From Burkholderia sp. 9120 (GTDB taxonomy: Bacteria > Pseudomonadota > Gammaproteobacteria > Burkholderiales > Burkholderiaceae): a stretch of DNA of 64,000 nucleotides. How positions within the stretch are numbered: the stretch's first letter is position 1; each line of letters opens with the position of its first letter. Shown here piece by piece: positions 1 to 8,018 of this stretch. The stretch spans positions 6,076,001 through 6,140,000 of the forward strand of contig NZ_JQNA01000002.1 of assembly GCF_000745015.1 (NCBI RefSeq). Direction: 5' to 3'. The notes under the pieces are model-generated. The model did no database searches, was not told the DNA's origin, and worked only from the letters and a program-made list of their open reading frames with translations. Position numbers and translations under genes: made by a program.

Positions 1-417
1 TCTGACTACGACATCATCGTGGTCGACTGCCCGCCCTCCATCACAGAGAAAGTGTCCGGCGTCGTGCTGTTGGCAGCGAGTGTCGCGGTGATTCCCACCT
101 CGTCATCGCCGGCGGACTACTGGTCGAGCATCGGCTTGGTGAAACTCGTTCAGCAGGCTCAAGTCATGAACGAAGACCTGCGCGCCGTCTTTCTGCTCAA
201 TAAGACCGAAGAGAAACGGATGCTCACGCGCGAACTGAAGCGCGCGCTGGAAGAACTCGGATTCCCGCTGTTGAAGACCCAGATCCCGACGCGCGAAGCC
301 TACAAGCAGGCCATGGCGTTGGGACAGACAGTCCTTCAGATGAACGATCGCGGCGCCAAGCTCGCCGCCATCGAGGTACGGGCGTGCGCCAACGAGATCG
401 CCGCCCTGCTCCCGTGA
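1..417 (+). CDS. parA: ParA family partition ATPase (3' part only)
   Basis: The reading frame is open from the first base, so the true start lies outside the window; 138 C-terminal residues are visible. The segment opens with DYDIIVVDCPPS, the Walker B region typical of ParA/Soj ATPases, followed by the helical C-terminal part of the fold. ParA proteins are deviant-Walker ATPases that bind DNA non-specifically and move ParB-parS complexes during segregation. A parS-like palindrome and parB follow within 25 bases, so this is a standard parAB operon. The Walker A motif is outside the window and cannot be checked. Confidence 0.95.
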   Translation, partial: SDYDIIVVDCPPSITEKVSGVVLLAASVAVIPTSSSPADYWSSIGLVKLVQQAQVMNEDLRAVFLLNKTEEKRMLTRELKRALEELGFPLLKTQIPTREAYKQAMALGQTVLQMNDRGAKLAAIEVRACANEIAALLP

Positions 418-418
418 A

Positions 419-434
419 ATTTATGCGCATAAAG
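419..434. promoter_or_regulatory. parS: parS-like centromere palindrome between parA and parB
   Basis: A perfect 14-bp palindrome, TTTATGCGCATAAA, lies at 420-433 in the 25-base parA-parB gap. As I recall it, the chromosome-2-type parS of Burkholderia cenocepacia has this same 14-bp core with G and C as outer bases; here the outer bases are A and G. ParB would load here and spread. My eye scan of the rest of the window found no second full copy. The palindrome is seen directly; the parS role is inferred from position and the recalled motif. Confidence 0.75.
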
Positions 435-442
435 GACCCTGA

Positions 443-1498
443 ATGAAACCCTCCCAATTCGCCAAAGGCTTTCAAGCACGTCCTGATACGACCAGCAGCG
501 AGAAGCGAACCGCGCTCGATCGTCTGAATGCCATCGACGGTCTGGTCAAGAACGGCCCGAAGGGCAGTGAAGTACCGAGCCGTCCGATGTCATCCGTCAT
601 GCCGCAAAGCGTCGTGGAAGTCGACACGGTCGACTCCGCCGATGAATCGGCGGCCTACCGCACGTGGCGGCTCGAGCATGGTTATCGGCCGGGCCAGGTG
701 ATCGACCTCGCGCTCAAGACGATCAAACCGAGCCCGTTCAATCCGCGGCACTTCTATCTGAAGTCGTCGATTGCCGAGCTCGCCGTGAATCTGGCGAAGC
801 AGGGACAGCAGCAAGCGATCCACGTCATTCCCGATTACGACAATCCCGGTACCTACTTCGTCAGTGACGGTGGCCGGCGCGTACGTGCGCTGAAAGAAGC
901 GAACAAGGAATCGGTGAAGGCGATCGTCATCGATCTGCCGATCGGTATTCAGAGCTACAAGCTCGGCTACGACCTCAACGTCCAACGCGATTCACAAACG
1001 GTGTTCGACAACGCCGTTGTCTGGAAACGCTTTCTCGACGACCGGCATTTTCAAAGCCAGAAGGAGCTTGCCGAACATCTTGGTCTGGACGAATCGACCG
1101 TCGCGGTCGCCCTGTCGGTCGCCAAGTTGCCGGAGGTCGTCATGCATGAGATGGTCGCGCGCCCGGACCGCTTCGGCTCGAACATGGCGTATCAGGTCGG
1201 CCGATACCATACGGCCCGCGGCGCCGATGCGACGCTGCGCCTGATCAACAAAATCCTCTCCGACGATCTGAGCACGCGGCAAGTTGCGGATATCGTCAAA
1301 GGTCGGGCAAGCGCGCAGGAAAGCACCAAGCCGGCTGGCCGGCAGCGCTACGCGCAGCGCCTCGAGATCAAACTCGAAGGTGTCTCGGTCGGCGATCTCA
1401 AATCGTACGGGGATGATCGAATCGAACTGCGCCTGAAAGGGCTCACGCGTGAAAAACGTGACGACATCCTTCGGCAGATTGAGAAGATGTTGAAGTAA
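443..1498 (+). CDS. parB: ParB/RepB/Spo0J family partition protein
   Basis: 351 residues, normal for a chromid or plasmid ParB. The N-terminal nucleotide-binding ParB domain spans roughly residues 90-180 and contains SDGGRRVRA, the counterpart of the usual GERRxRA box with Glu replaced by Gly. A helix-turn-helix follows (QKELAEHLGLDESTVAVAL, about residues 205-225). A basic C-terminal dimerisation region ends in an amphipathic stretch. ParB binds parS, here probably the palindrome just upstream of its own start, and stimulates ParA. The ATG lies 25 bases after the parA stop, which implies one transcript. The gene is convergent with rep. Confidence 0.95.
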   Translation: MKPSQFAKGFQARPDTTSSEKRTALDRLNAIDGLVKNGPKGSEVPSRPMSSVMPQSVVEVDTVDSADESAAYRTWRLEHGYRPGQVIDLALKTIKPSPFNPRHFYLKSSIAELAVNLAKQGQQQAIHVIPDYDNPGTYFVSDGGRRVRALKEANKESVKAIVIDLPIGIQSYKLGYDLNVQRDSQTVFDNAVVWKRFLDDRHFQSQKELAEHLGLDESTVAVALSVAKLPEVVMHEMVARPDRFGSNMAYQVGRYHTARGADATLRLINKILSDDLSTRQVADIVKGRASAQESTKPAGRQRYAQRLEIKLEGVSVGDLKSYGDDRIELRLKGLTREKRDDILRQIEKMLK

Positions 1499-1525
1499 CG
1501 GATCGGGAAGTCACTGCGGGGAAGA

Positions 1526-1561
1526 CGACCAGAGTCAGCGCTAAGGCGCCAATTCTGGTCG
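1526..1561. terminator. Inverted repeat between convergent parB and rep
   Basis: Arms CGACCAGA (1526-1533) and TCTGGTCG (1554-1561) enclose a 20-base loop that itself contains GGCGCC. It lies in the 103-base gap between the convergent stops of parB and rep, where a bidirectional terminator would be expected. There is no clear T-tract, so intrinsic termination is uncertain. Confidence 0.4.
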
Positions 1562-1601
1562 ACGGGCGGCAATCAGATCCAGCCGCCGTCCCGCTAAATG
1601 A

Positions 1602-2948
1602 TTACGCCGCGCGCGATTGGCTCAGCGTGAAGGCAAGCAGGTCACCATCGGTCGGCTCACCCCAGGTCTTGCGAGCCAGCCAATCGAAGAATGCCGTCTC
1701 GACAATCTTCGAATCCAGCCCGCGACGACGCCAGTCGTCGCGCATGTGAGTGCCCAGGCCCGGCAATTCGTCTTCTTCAAACGACTGCCGCGCGATATCC
1801 CGTTCCGACTCACCTTGCTCGTTGTACAACTCGTACGCTTCCTTGCGACGATGCGCCGAATATTCGCCGAGCAGACGGGCCTTGAGATCGTCGGCCGGTG
1901 CCACTGCCGCCTTGCCACCGGAACCGGAAGGCAGCGCTTCGACCGGCGGCGCATAACCCTTCTTCAACGCGTCTTTGAACAGCGCCGGCGCACTGCGCAC
2001 GGCCGGCAACGACGTGCTGCGCATGCGTTGCTCCGTCATTTGCAACGCGGCGCGAATCCGGTTTTCCTCGCTGTCGGCATACAACGTCTGCGCTTCTTTC
2101 AGCGGAATGCCGATCTTCACCATCCGGTCGACCAAGGTGCTGTCGAACACGTTCGGATGTTCGTCGAGCGCAAGCATGGGCTGCTTGCGTTCAGTCACGC
2201 GGAACTGGATTTCGGCAACGCGTCGTCCTTCCCGGTGTTCGATCAATTCGACGAAGATGTTCGTGACGGCGTTGACCTCGGCGATCGCCGGGCGCAGGTA
2301 ATCGCGCTTGAAATACTTGTACTCGCGCTTCGCCTCATCACCCGCTTCCGTATCCGGCGTACCGGAGAGGATAGGGCGCCACCATTCCCAAGTCTCGCGC
2401 ATGGTCAGATGACTCGGGTTGGTCAGATAGCGCACGCAAATTTCATAGAGCGCCAAGCCCGCGCTACTGCGCAACTGGCTCTGGAACTGCAGGCTCAGCC
2501 GGGCGTACTGAACTGGATCCAGCAGCTTTTTCTTGATCTTCGGCGCGAACGAAAACTCAACCCAAACGCGGCGTGTGGTGGGATCTTCGAGAATTTCCGC
2601 GTCGGCGATCAGCGTGGAGATACCCCACTTGCGCCCCGGCTTCTGGCTGGAGGTGCCAGTGCTCCACTCAACCTGCACCGACACCATGCGCCGCAGATGC
2701 TCTTTGACGAGTGCCGTGTCGTTGGAATCGAATGCCGAATTGGCGACGATGTCGGACAGCAAGGCCCGATACGTGTCGCCCGACTCGTCCGCTTGCTGAG
2801 CGACGGCGAGCAGCACGTTGAACAGCTTACGGGTCAGGAGGGTGATTTTGCCGCTTTTGGGCTGAATCGCGATCGCCTCGACGGCTTTGCGCAATTCGGC
2901 CGAGCTCGGGCTGACTACATCGGTCTTCTTCGCGCGCTTCGTGGCCAT
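1602..2948 (-). CDS. Replication initiator protein (Rep_3/RepB-type)
   Basis: 448 residues. The N-terminal half resembles iteron-binding initiators of the Rep_3 family: LTLLTRKLFNVLL-type start of a winged helix, then QLRSSAGLALYEICVRYL and a second winged-helix segment, TWEWWRPIL to about residue 260. The rest is a long C-terminal extension of unknown function. Such proteins bind iterons, melt the origin and load the replicative helicase, and often repress their own gene. The gene points away from a 2.1-kb non-coding field of about 18 iteron-like repeats; the nearest repeat begins about 120 bases before the start codon, consistent with autoregulation. Together with parAB this identifies a chromid origin. 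I am sure of the family and less sure which repeats it binds. Confidence 0.92.
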   Translation of the reverse strand: MATKRAKKTDVVSPSSAELRKAVEAIAIQPKSGKITLLTRKLFNVLLAVAQQADESGDTYRALLSDIVANSAFDSNDTALVKEHLRRMVSVQVEWSTGTSSQKPGRKWGISTLIADAEILEDPTTRRVWVEFSFAPKIKKKLLDPVQYARLSLQFQSQLRSSAGLALYEICVRYLTNPSHLTMRETWEWWRPILSGTPDTEAGDEAKREYKYFKRDYLRPAIAEVNAVTNIFVELIEHREGRRVAEIQFRVTERKQPMLALDEHPNVFDSTLVDRMVKIGIPLKEAQTLYADSEENRIRAALQMTEQRMRSTSLPAVRSAPALFKDALKKGYAPPVEALPSGSGGKAAVAPADDLKARLLGEYSAHRRKEAYELYNEQGESERDIARQSFEEDELPGLGTHMRDDWRRRGLDSKIVETAFFDWLARKTWGEPTDGDLLAFTLSQSRAA

Positions 2949-5088
2949 GCGTCAGGTCGAGGAGGGATTTGGCGAGAGCATACCGACTGCGGTGATACGC
3001 GTCTATAGCGTGCGTCTCACCGTTCGGGGTGAAGTGAGTTTACGGCGCACGACTCACCTCGAGCGTCTCCCGAAAATCCTCACCTCAGCCGTCTGGCGCC
3101 AGGTTGGGGCTCTCCTTGCAGGTCGCGGTCCTGGCAAATTCAGACCTTTTCCCTCACCGGCGAGAACAGTGGTGACTCGATCCCGAATCTCCTCACCTTA
3201 AAAAATTTCCGGAATTTTGACTGCTCGCACGGCGGACCGAACCAGGCGCACCGATGGCGATCCACTTGGCGAAAGCACAGTCCCCCGGAGAGACCAGCCG
3301 CTTCGGCAGGGGAGGGGTGACCGCATACCCCAAAACCACATCAATGGGGGGATCCGACACCGCGATCAATGCGAAGGACACCCCGAATGCACCGACAGCA
3401 AGGTTATCCGTGAGTCGAAACCGGCTGCGAACCCGCAATCACGCGCTCCAGAGCCCTCAGCACCCGCCACAGTCCACGCGCGGGCAACCGCTCACCGGTA
3501 ACCGCACAGCACGCTCAAATTGAGTCAGCGACGGCGCCACCGGTGATCATCGGCGTGCAATTAGCCCGTGGGCCAATACGCCACCGCAGCAAAGCGGACG
3601 TTTTTTATCACGCGACGTCGACCGAAAACACCGCTGCGCAGCGGTCGTCAAAAGCGGCCGCCAGCGCCATCTCTCACTCTTGCGCCAGCGCCGAACCAAA
3701 AGCTGCCCCCGAAAAGTCTCACCTTAACCACGTCGCAACACTCGGAACGGCGCGGCCTCCAGCGTGGCCGAGCGTAAGAATCGCGAGAAAACTCTCCTGA
3801 AAACCCTCACCTTTGAGCCTTCACGGCAGCCAAATGCGCCTCAAAAAAAGCCTCCCGAAAAACCTCACCTTTGCAAAATATTCTAGAAATAATCCATAAA
3901 TTCAATACGTTAGGAAATCGCCTCGACAAGGTTCTTCCTCGTGAACTCCCGTAAAACCTCACCTCAACCGCCTTTTGCAGCGAAACCGCGCACTTCGAAT
4001 CCCCGCCACAAAGGTCCCGAAAATCCTCACCTTTAAAATTCAGCACACGAAATACCCAGCGCAATTTCTCTACGCGTGTAGGGCATTTCCGAGCCATTCC
4101 GGCCGTTTTGATCCTGTATTTCCTCACCTCAGCGATCCAGAACGGCTCAAAACACTCCCGAAAAACCTCACCTTTGGCAAAAACCGGGGAATTTGAAGTC
4201 TTGCCAATCGTCCCGATTCGAACCTCCCGAATTTCCTCACCTTTGCAGCACTCGGCTCCGATCATCTAGTCGAGCTTGCCGCCGGAAAACAGCCACAACA
4301 ACCGCCGGGCTCCTGCAAACCCTCACCTTAAGCCTCGCAATGCACAAAAATTTGGCAAAAATGGCACCTCGGCCCCGTAAAATCTCACCTTCGGTTCGCG
4401 TTTCCTCCCGTCTTAACTCACCAAAGGGGTTTACGCCCCCTGAATACCGCCAAAAATCGGCCGGCAAGGTGGTCCTGAAAGCGCTCACCTTTAGGCTGTC
4501 CGGCCTTCGAGGGCACGATCGAGCGCTGCCGGGCGATCCGAGACGAGCAGGTCCCGCAAAACCTCACCTTTGACCAAACCCAGCTTTTGGGGTGTCTCCC
4601 GAACCCGCTCACGTTCTATCCCGGACCTGCTCACCAAGGCCCCCGAACTCCATCACTCAACCCTCCCGCAAGATCTCACCACCTCTCCCGCAAAGCTTCA
4701 CCTTCGTGCTCTGAAACCCTTACCAGGTATAGGTTTGCTGTGGCGTTAACGTTTTTAACATGGGTTCAAAGGTGTTTACTTTTATTACTCTCTAGAATCT
4801 TCCCCCGTGCGTCCTTCGGACAAAGTCTCCCAACCGCCTCGCCGTCATCACACAGTCGTGAAACAGTGCGCGATCGCTGAGAAACCCGCAAAACTTCTTT
4901 CTTTACAAAGACTTGTTGGCTATTCTTCGTTTTGTTTCACGGAAAAACTGCTTGCATGATGTTTCAGTGACGTACCTCAGGCGGTAAACCACACCAATTC
5001 GGCACAGTCAGCTCAACAGCCACAAATTCGTAGCAAACGTTACGTAAATTGTTATGATTCATGCAATTCGAGCGGCGTCGAGGTATAC
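2949..5088. other. Putative chromid replication origin (non-coding)
   Basis: There is no credible gene in this 2.1-kb gap between rep and the kfrA-like gene; the open frames are short and have no recognisable content. The left two thirds carry about 18 copies of an iteron-like 21-mer. From about 4720 to 5080 the DNA becomes clearly more AT-rich than its surroundings, with runs such as GTTAACGTTTTTAAC (about 4745) and TTTACTTTTATTACTCTCTAG (about 4773-4793), a good candidate for the unwinding element. I saw no perfect TTATCCACA DnaA box. The 505 bases at 3201-3705 contain no repeat copy. Confidence 0.8.
3067..4705 (-). repeat. Origin iteron array, about 18 copies of a 21-bp repeat
   Basis: On the plus strand the unit reads CTCCCG, then AAAAN, then CCTCACCTTT with variation; on the minus strand it is AAAGGTGAG, five variable bases, TCGGGAG. 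Copies begin at 3067, 3181, 3706, 3794, 3852, 3946, 4014, 4111, 4155, 4224, 4310, 4372, 4472, 4551, 4596, 4618, 4663 and 4685. The last four are more degenerate. All have the same orientation. Spacing is irregular (22 to about 110 bases, apart from one gap near 500), so this is not a tight tandem array. The most conserved part is CTCACCT. These are the expected binding sites of the adjacent initiator; binding is inferred. Confidence 0.88.
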
Positions 5089-6294
5089 ATGAATCTGGAT
5101 CAGGTACGGCAAACCATTCGCGACGAGCTCGACTCCATGCGAATCACCGGCGCTCGCCGGCAAGAGCTTTCGCTTCACGCCTGCAAGCGATTGTTTTTTG
5201 ATCTGGGAATCCGTCCGTCCATGGCCGCTGTTCGCGACCTGACGCAAACCGGCAGCGCCAGCGATATCCCGAAAGACATCGACCACTTCTGGGAACGCAT
5301 CCGAAACGTGTCGCGTGTCAAAGTTGGCGCCGGCGCCATCCCGAAAGCGTTGGAAGATCGCGCCGGTGAACTGCTAGGCGCTCTTTTTGAGGAAGCGGTC
5401 GTTCACGCCAGAACTGCGCTAGATGACGAACGCGCCGAAATTCGCACCCAGATCGCGGATGCCGAGCAGCGTGCTCGAGACGCCGAGATTCGGTTGGATG
5501 CCTCCGAAGACGCGATCAAGCGCAGCGAATTACGAGCCGAAGCAGCATGGGAAAAGGTTCGCGAACTCGAAACCCAGCTATCCAGTGCGACTACGCACGG
5601 CAATGCTCACCAGGAAGGCCTGCAGGCAACGGCTCGACGGCTCGAACAGGAAAACGGGACGCTTCGTCAGCGACTCGACAATGAATTTGCGACCAACGCG
5701 ACGCTTCGCGACCGGATCGACGCCTTGCACGTCGAATTACGGCAAAGCACCGAGCACTATGCGCAACAGATCAAAGACGCTATCGCCGAAGCCGAGCGAC
5801 GCGTGAAGCCCATGCTGGTTGAGCTGGACTCCCTTCGCACCATGGCAGCGACCTATCAGTCCGGCGTACGCGACGCCAGTCGCAAGGAATTCGAGTTTAT
5901 TCAGCAAATCGCCGCAGCCAAGGCGCGCGGCGATCGGCTCGACGCGCAACTGCGCGAGCAATCCGATGACGTCGATGCGTTGACAAAAGAAGTCGCCGTG
6001 CTGCGCGGTCAGCAAGGGATCGATCCGGCAATCGCCGGTCTGCTTTGTTCGTTGGTCGAGGCCGGGCGGCTTAGCAGCGAAGAGTTGCGGACGATCGGAA
6101 CTGCAGCGGACGGTCACGTCGCACTGCCGTTACGATGCCCAAAATGTGAGGACGGTGAGCCGGAGCTGTCGCAGGTCGATCACCGCTTCGAACTGCAATG
6201 TCCGGAATGCGATCACTCGTCCGGCCTCGGCGAATCAAGGCTGGAGGCGGTTAGCCGATTTTTGTCGGATGACCCGATCACCGCCTCGGCGTGA
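5089..6294 (+). CDS. KfrA-like DNA-binding coiled-coil protein with C-terminal zinc ribbon
   Basis: 401 residues. The N-terminal ~100 residues resemble the KfrA_N DNA-binding domain of plasmid proteins (MNLDQVRQTIRDELDSMRI, then GIRPSMAAVRDLT). Residues ~105-330 form a long Glu/Arg/Ala-rich coiled coil. Near residues 350-375 two CxxC knuckles (CPKC and CPEC) suggest a small zinc ribbon, a part I do not associate with plasmid KfrA. KfrA proteins are autoregulated and form structures that help plasmid stability. The gene sits at the edge of the origin with iterons on both sides, so a role in origin organisation or segregation is likely. The start has no strong ribosome site but fits the domain boundary. 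Confidence 0.8.
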   Translation: MNLDQVRQTIRDELDSMRITGARRQELSLHACKRLFFDLGIRPSMAAVRDLTQTGSASDIPKDIDHFWERIRNVSRVKVGAGAIPKALEDRAGELLGALFEEAVVHARTALDDERAEIRTQIADAEQRARDAEIRLDASEDAIKRSELRAEAAWEKVRELETQLSSATTHGNAHQEGLQATARRLEQENGTLRQRLDNEFATNATLRDRIDALHVELRQSTEHYAQQIKDAIAEAERRVKPMLVELDSLRTMAATYQSGVRDASRKEFEFIQQIAAAKARGDRLDAQLREQSDDVDALTKEVAVLRGQQGIDPAIAGLLCSLVEAGRLSSEELRTIGTAADGHVALPLRCPKCEDGEPELSQVDHRFELQCPECDHSSGLGESRLEAVSRFLSDDPITASA

Positions 6295-6328
6295 GAGCCC
6301 GACGTCCTGCAATAACGGATAAACGGTG

Positions 6329-6372
6329 AAAGGTGAGGAAATTCGGGACCCGAGAGGTGAGGATTTTCAGGG
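6329..6372 (+). repeat. Two iteron copies in the reverse orientation to the origin array
   Basis: Copies at 6329-6348 (AAAGGTGAGGAAATTCGGGA) and 6353-6372 (AGAGGTGAGGATTTTCAGGG), 24 bases apart, lie in the gap between the stops of the convergent kfrA-like and recombinase genes. They match the origin iterons but face the other way. The motif is plainly visible; function is inferred. Confidence 0.85.
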
Positions 6373-7449
6373 CTCGTTTCCTCCCCTTCTCCTTGTTAAA
6401 CGCCCGTCACGCCTAGGTTCAGGCAAGGGGTGCGCCACCGGATCCGGTTCATCGACTGCAACTGAATCTTGCTGATCCGCCCACGTTTGCCATGCCCGAT
6501 ACAACCGGTTCGCCGACACGGCTTGCACGAAGCCGAGCCATTGGCCGACCAGTTCCGCCTCCACGCCGCTCTCAAACAGATCCGCAGCAAAAGTGTTCCG
6601 CAAGGTTTGCGGACTGGCCCGTGAAGCACGCGACGCCGCGATGCCCGCTGCGTCGATCAACGCGTCGACCGCGCGCAGCATGGTGGCCTTGTGCATCGGC
6701 CGTCCGGAAGGCGACGCGGGAAAAACCAGGTTGCCGGCCAATTCCGACAGACGTCGCTCGGCGAGCCACGCGTCGAGGATGGCTGTGGCGAAGGGCGCAA
6801 GCCGCGTGCGCCGCATCAACATGGGATTCGCGGACTCGATCGTGACCCAGGGCGAACCGACATTCACGCAACTAACCGAAAGTGCACCTGCTTCGCCGGT
6901 CTTCAATCCACCGCCGAGAAACACGGCGATCAATGCGCGATCGCGCCGTTCTCGCCAGCGCTGCGCCGCGGACAAATCCGGCAACGGCGAAAACAGATGC
7001 GCAATCAGCGCGGTACGTTCAGCGTGGTTGAGAAACCCGGTGGGTTCATTGTCGCGCGCGTTTCGCCAGGCCGCTTCGCCATCCTGAGCGATGAAGCGAG
7101 CGGGGTTGGTCGACGCGGATTCGATTTCGCGTACATGATCCAGTACCCGTTCGATCAAGCGTAAATACCGGATACGTTGGGGTTTTCGAATCTCAAGGCC
7201 ACCAACAAATTCAGCGATGGTGTGCGTATCGACCGTAACGAGACTCTTCTGGCGTGCGGCCAGCCATTCGAGAAAGAGTCCCCATTGCGCCTGGTAGACT
7301 TCAGCGGACGAGCGCCGGAAATGTTGATTGGCGAGCCATGCGTCGAATGCGATTTGCGGATCGCGGCGCCAGTCTTCGCGCTGCTGGTCGAATAAATCGG
7401 ACGAGGGCGCGGGCCGTGGCACCGGGTCGGACAGATGAGGAGGTGACAT
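6367..7449 (-). CDS. Tyrosine recombinase/phage integrase family protein with degenerate active site
   Basis: 360 residues. An N-terminal SAM-like core-binding domain (~30-115) is followed by a catalytic-like domain (~140-335). Compared by eye with XerC, the first arginine box reads GGGLKTGE, so Arg is Lys183; the HxLRH box reads QTLRN, so His is Gln281 while Arg284 is kept; the LGH box reads LGF, so His is Phe307; Tyr317 is kept. Most of the catalytic set is therefore altered, and strand exchange is doubtful, although DNA binding may remain. The gene ends inside an iteron next to the origin, so it may be a resident part of the chromid rather than a mobile element. No attachment sites were found. 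Confidence 0.75.
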   Translation of the reverse strand: MSPPHLSDPVPRPAPSSDLFDQQREDWRRDPQIAFDAWLANQHFRRSSAEVYQAQWGLFLEWLAARQKSLVTVDTHTIAEFVGGLEIRKPQRIRYLRLIERVLDHVREIESASTNPARFIAQDGEAAWRNARDNEPTGFLNHAERTALIAHLFSPLPDLSAAQRWRERRDRALIAVFLGGGLKTGEAGALSVSCVNVGSPWVTIESANPMLMRRTRLAPFATAILDAWLAERRLSELAGNLVFPASPSGRPMHKATMLRAVDALIDAAGIAASRASRASPQTLRNTFAADLFESGVEAELVGQWLGFVQAVSANRLYRAWQTWADQQDSVAVDEPDPVAHPLPEPRRDGRLTRRRGGNEP

Positions 7450-7511
7450 GAGCTATCCTTCCGTTAGTTGCACATATTGTAGGTGGCAACTGCCGAAAAA
7501 TCAGCCCTGAG

Positions 7512-7910
7512 TCAGTCGCCCCAAGCTCGCGCGCGCTTCAGCGGAGCATCTTGCGCAACCGGTTGCGCAACGCGGCGTGCTGCTTCCTCATAGGCGCAGA
7601 CGGCGAACGCGAACACCGCGGGCAATGCGGTGGACGTACCGAAGTCCACGCCTTCGTCAGTCTCGGGATAAGGCAGATCGGACGGGCGCTGAAACAGCCC
7701 GAGCATGATTGCGTCGTGTCGGCTGGCGAACCCGAGGTCGGCCAGCGCCTCTGCCTCGACGGCATGCAGCAGCCGCCACGTGAGCGGCACCTCTTGCACG
7801 ATGTAGCGCGCGGCGATATTGCGCACAATGCGTTCGAGATCGCGCGCCGCGGTTTGATAGCGCAGCGCGGCCAGAGCGTGGTCGGCATGGTCGGTTGTCA
7901 GGTCGTTCAT
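7512..7910 (-). CDS. Hypothetical protein behind a LexA-type box
   Basis: 132 residues from the ATG at 7910, preferred over an upstream ATG at 7943 because GGAG lies about 8 bases before it and because the longer start would overlap the SOS box. The protein is soluble, largely helical and acidic to neutral (ALRYQTAARDLERIVRNIAA at the N-terminus). It has no signal peptide or membrane segment. I do not recognise the family. A CTGT-N8-ACAG site 24-43 bases before the start suggests LexA control and a role in the DNA damage response, but function is unknown. Confidence 0.75.
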   Translation of the reverse strand: MNDLTTDHADHALAALRYQTAARDLERIVRNIAARYIVQEVPLTWRLLHAVEAEALADLGFASRHDAIMLGLFQRPSDLPYPETDEGVDFGTSTALPAVFAFAVCAYEEAARRVAQPVAQDAPLKRARAWGD

Positions 7911-7933
7911 TGTCGGCTCCAGTCGATAGCCAA

Positions 7934-7953
7934 TACTGTACAAACATACAGTG
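7934..7953. promoter_or_regulatory. LexA (SOS) box
   Basis: CTGT (7936-7939), eight bases, ACAG (7948-7951), flanked by TA on one side and TG on the other. This fits the CTGT-N8-ACAG LexA consensus of beta- and gammaproteobacteria. It lies 24-43 bases upstream of the preferred start of the 132-residue protein, a normal position for repression. Confidence 0.75.
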
Positions 7954-8018
7954 TTTGGCGCAACCTCATCCGACGAACAGCCTGATCCGTCACGCGCGAC
8001 TAACGGTGAGCGGGCGCG

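Noticed and set aside
1617-3008. Long open frame (463 codons) on the plus strand over rep
   Set aside because: It is antisense to a clear initiator gene, has biased Arg/Gln/His-rich content and no recognisable domain; typical GC-rich shadow frame.
2949-5088. Perfect DnaA boxes in the origin
   Set aside because: Only poor matches such as TTATCCGTG (about 3402) and TTATCACGC (about 3605) were seen; not enough to annotate.
6367-7449. Integrative element or prophage around the recombinase gene
   Set aside because: No tRNA, direct repeats, excisionase or cargo genes are adjacent, and catalytic residues are altered.
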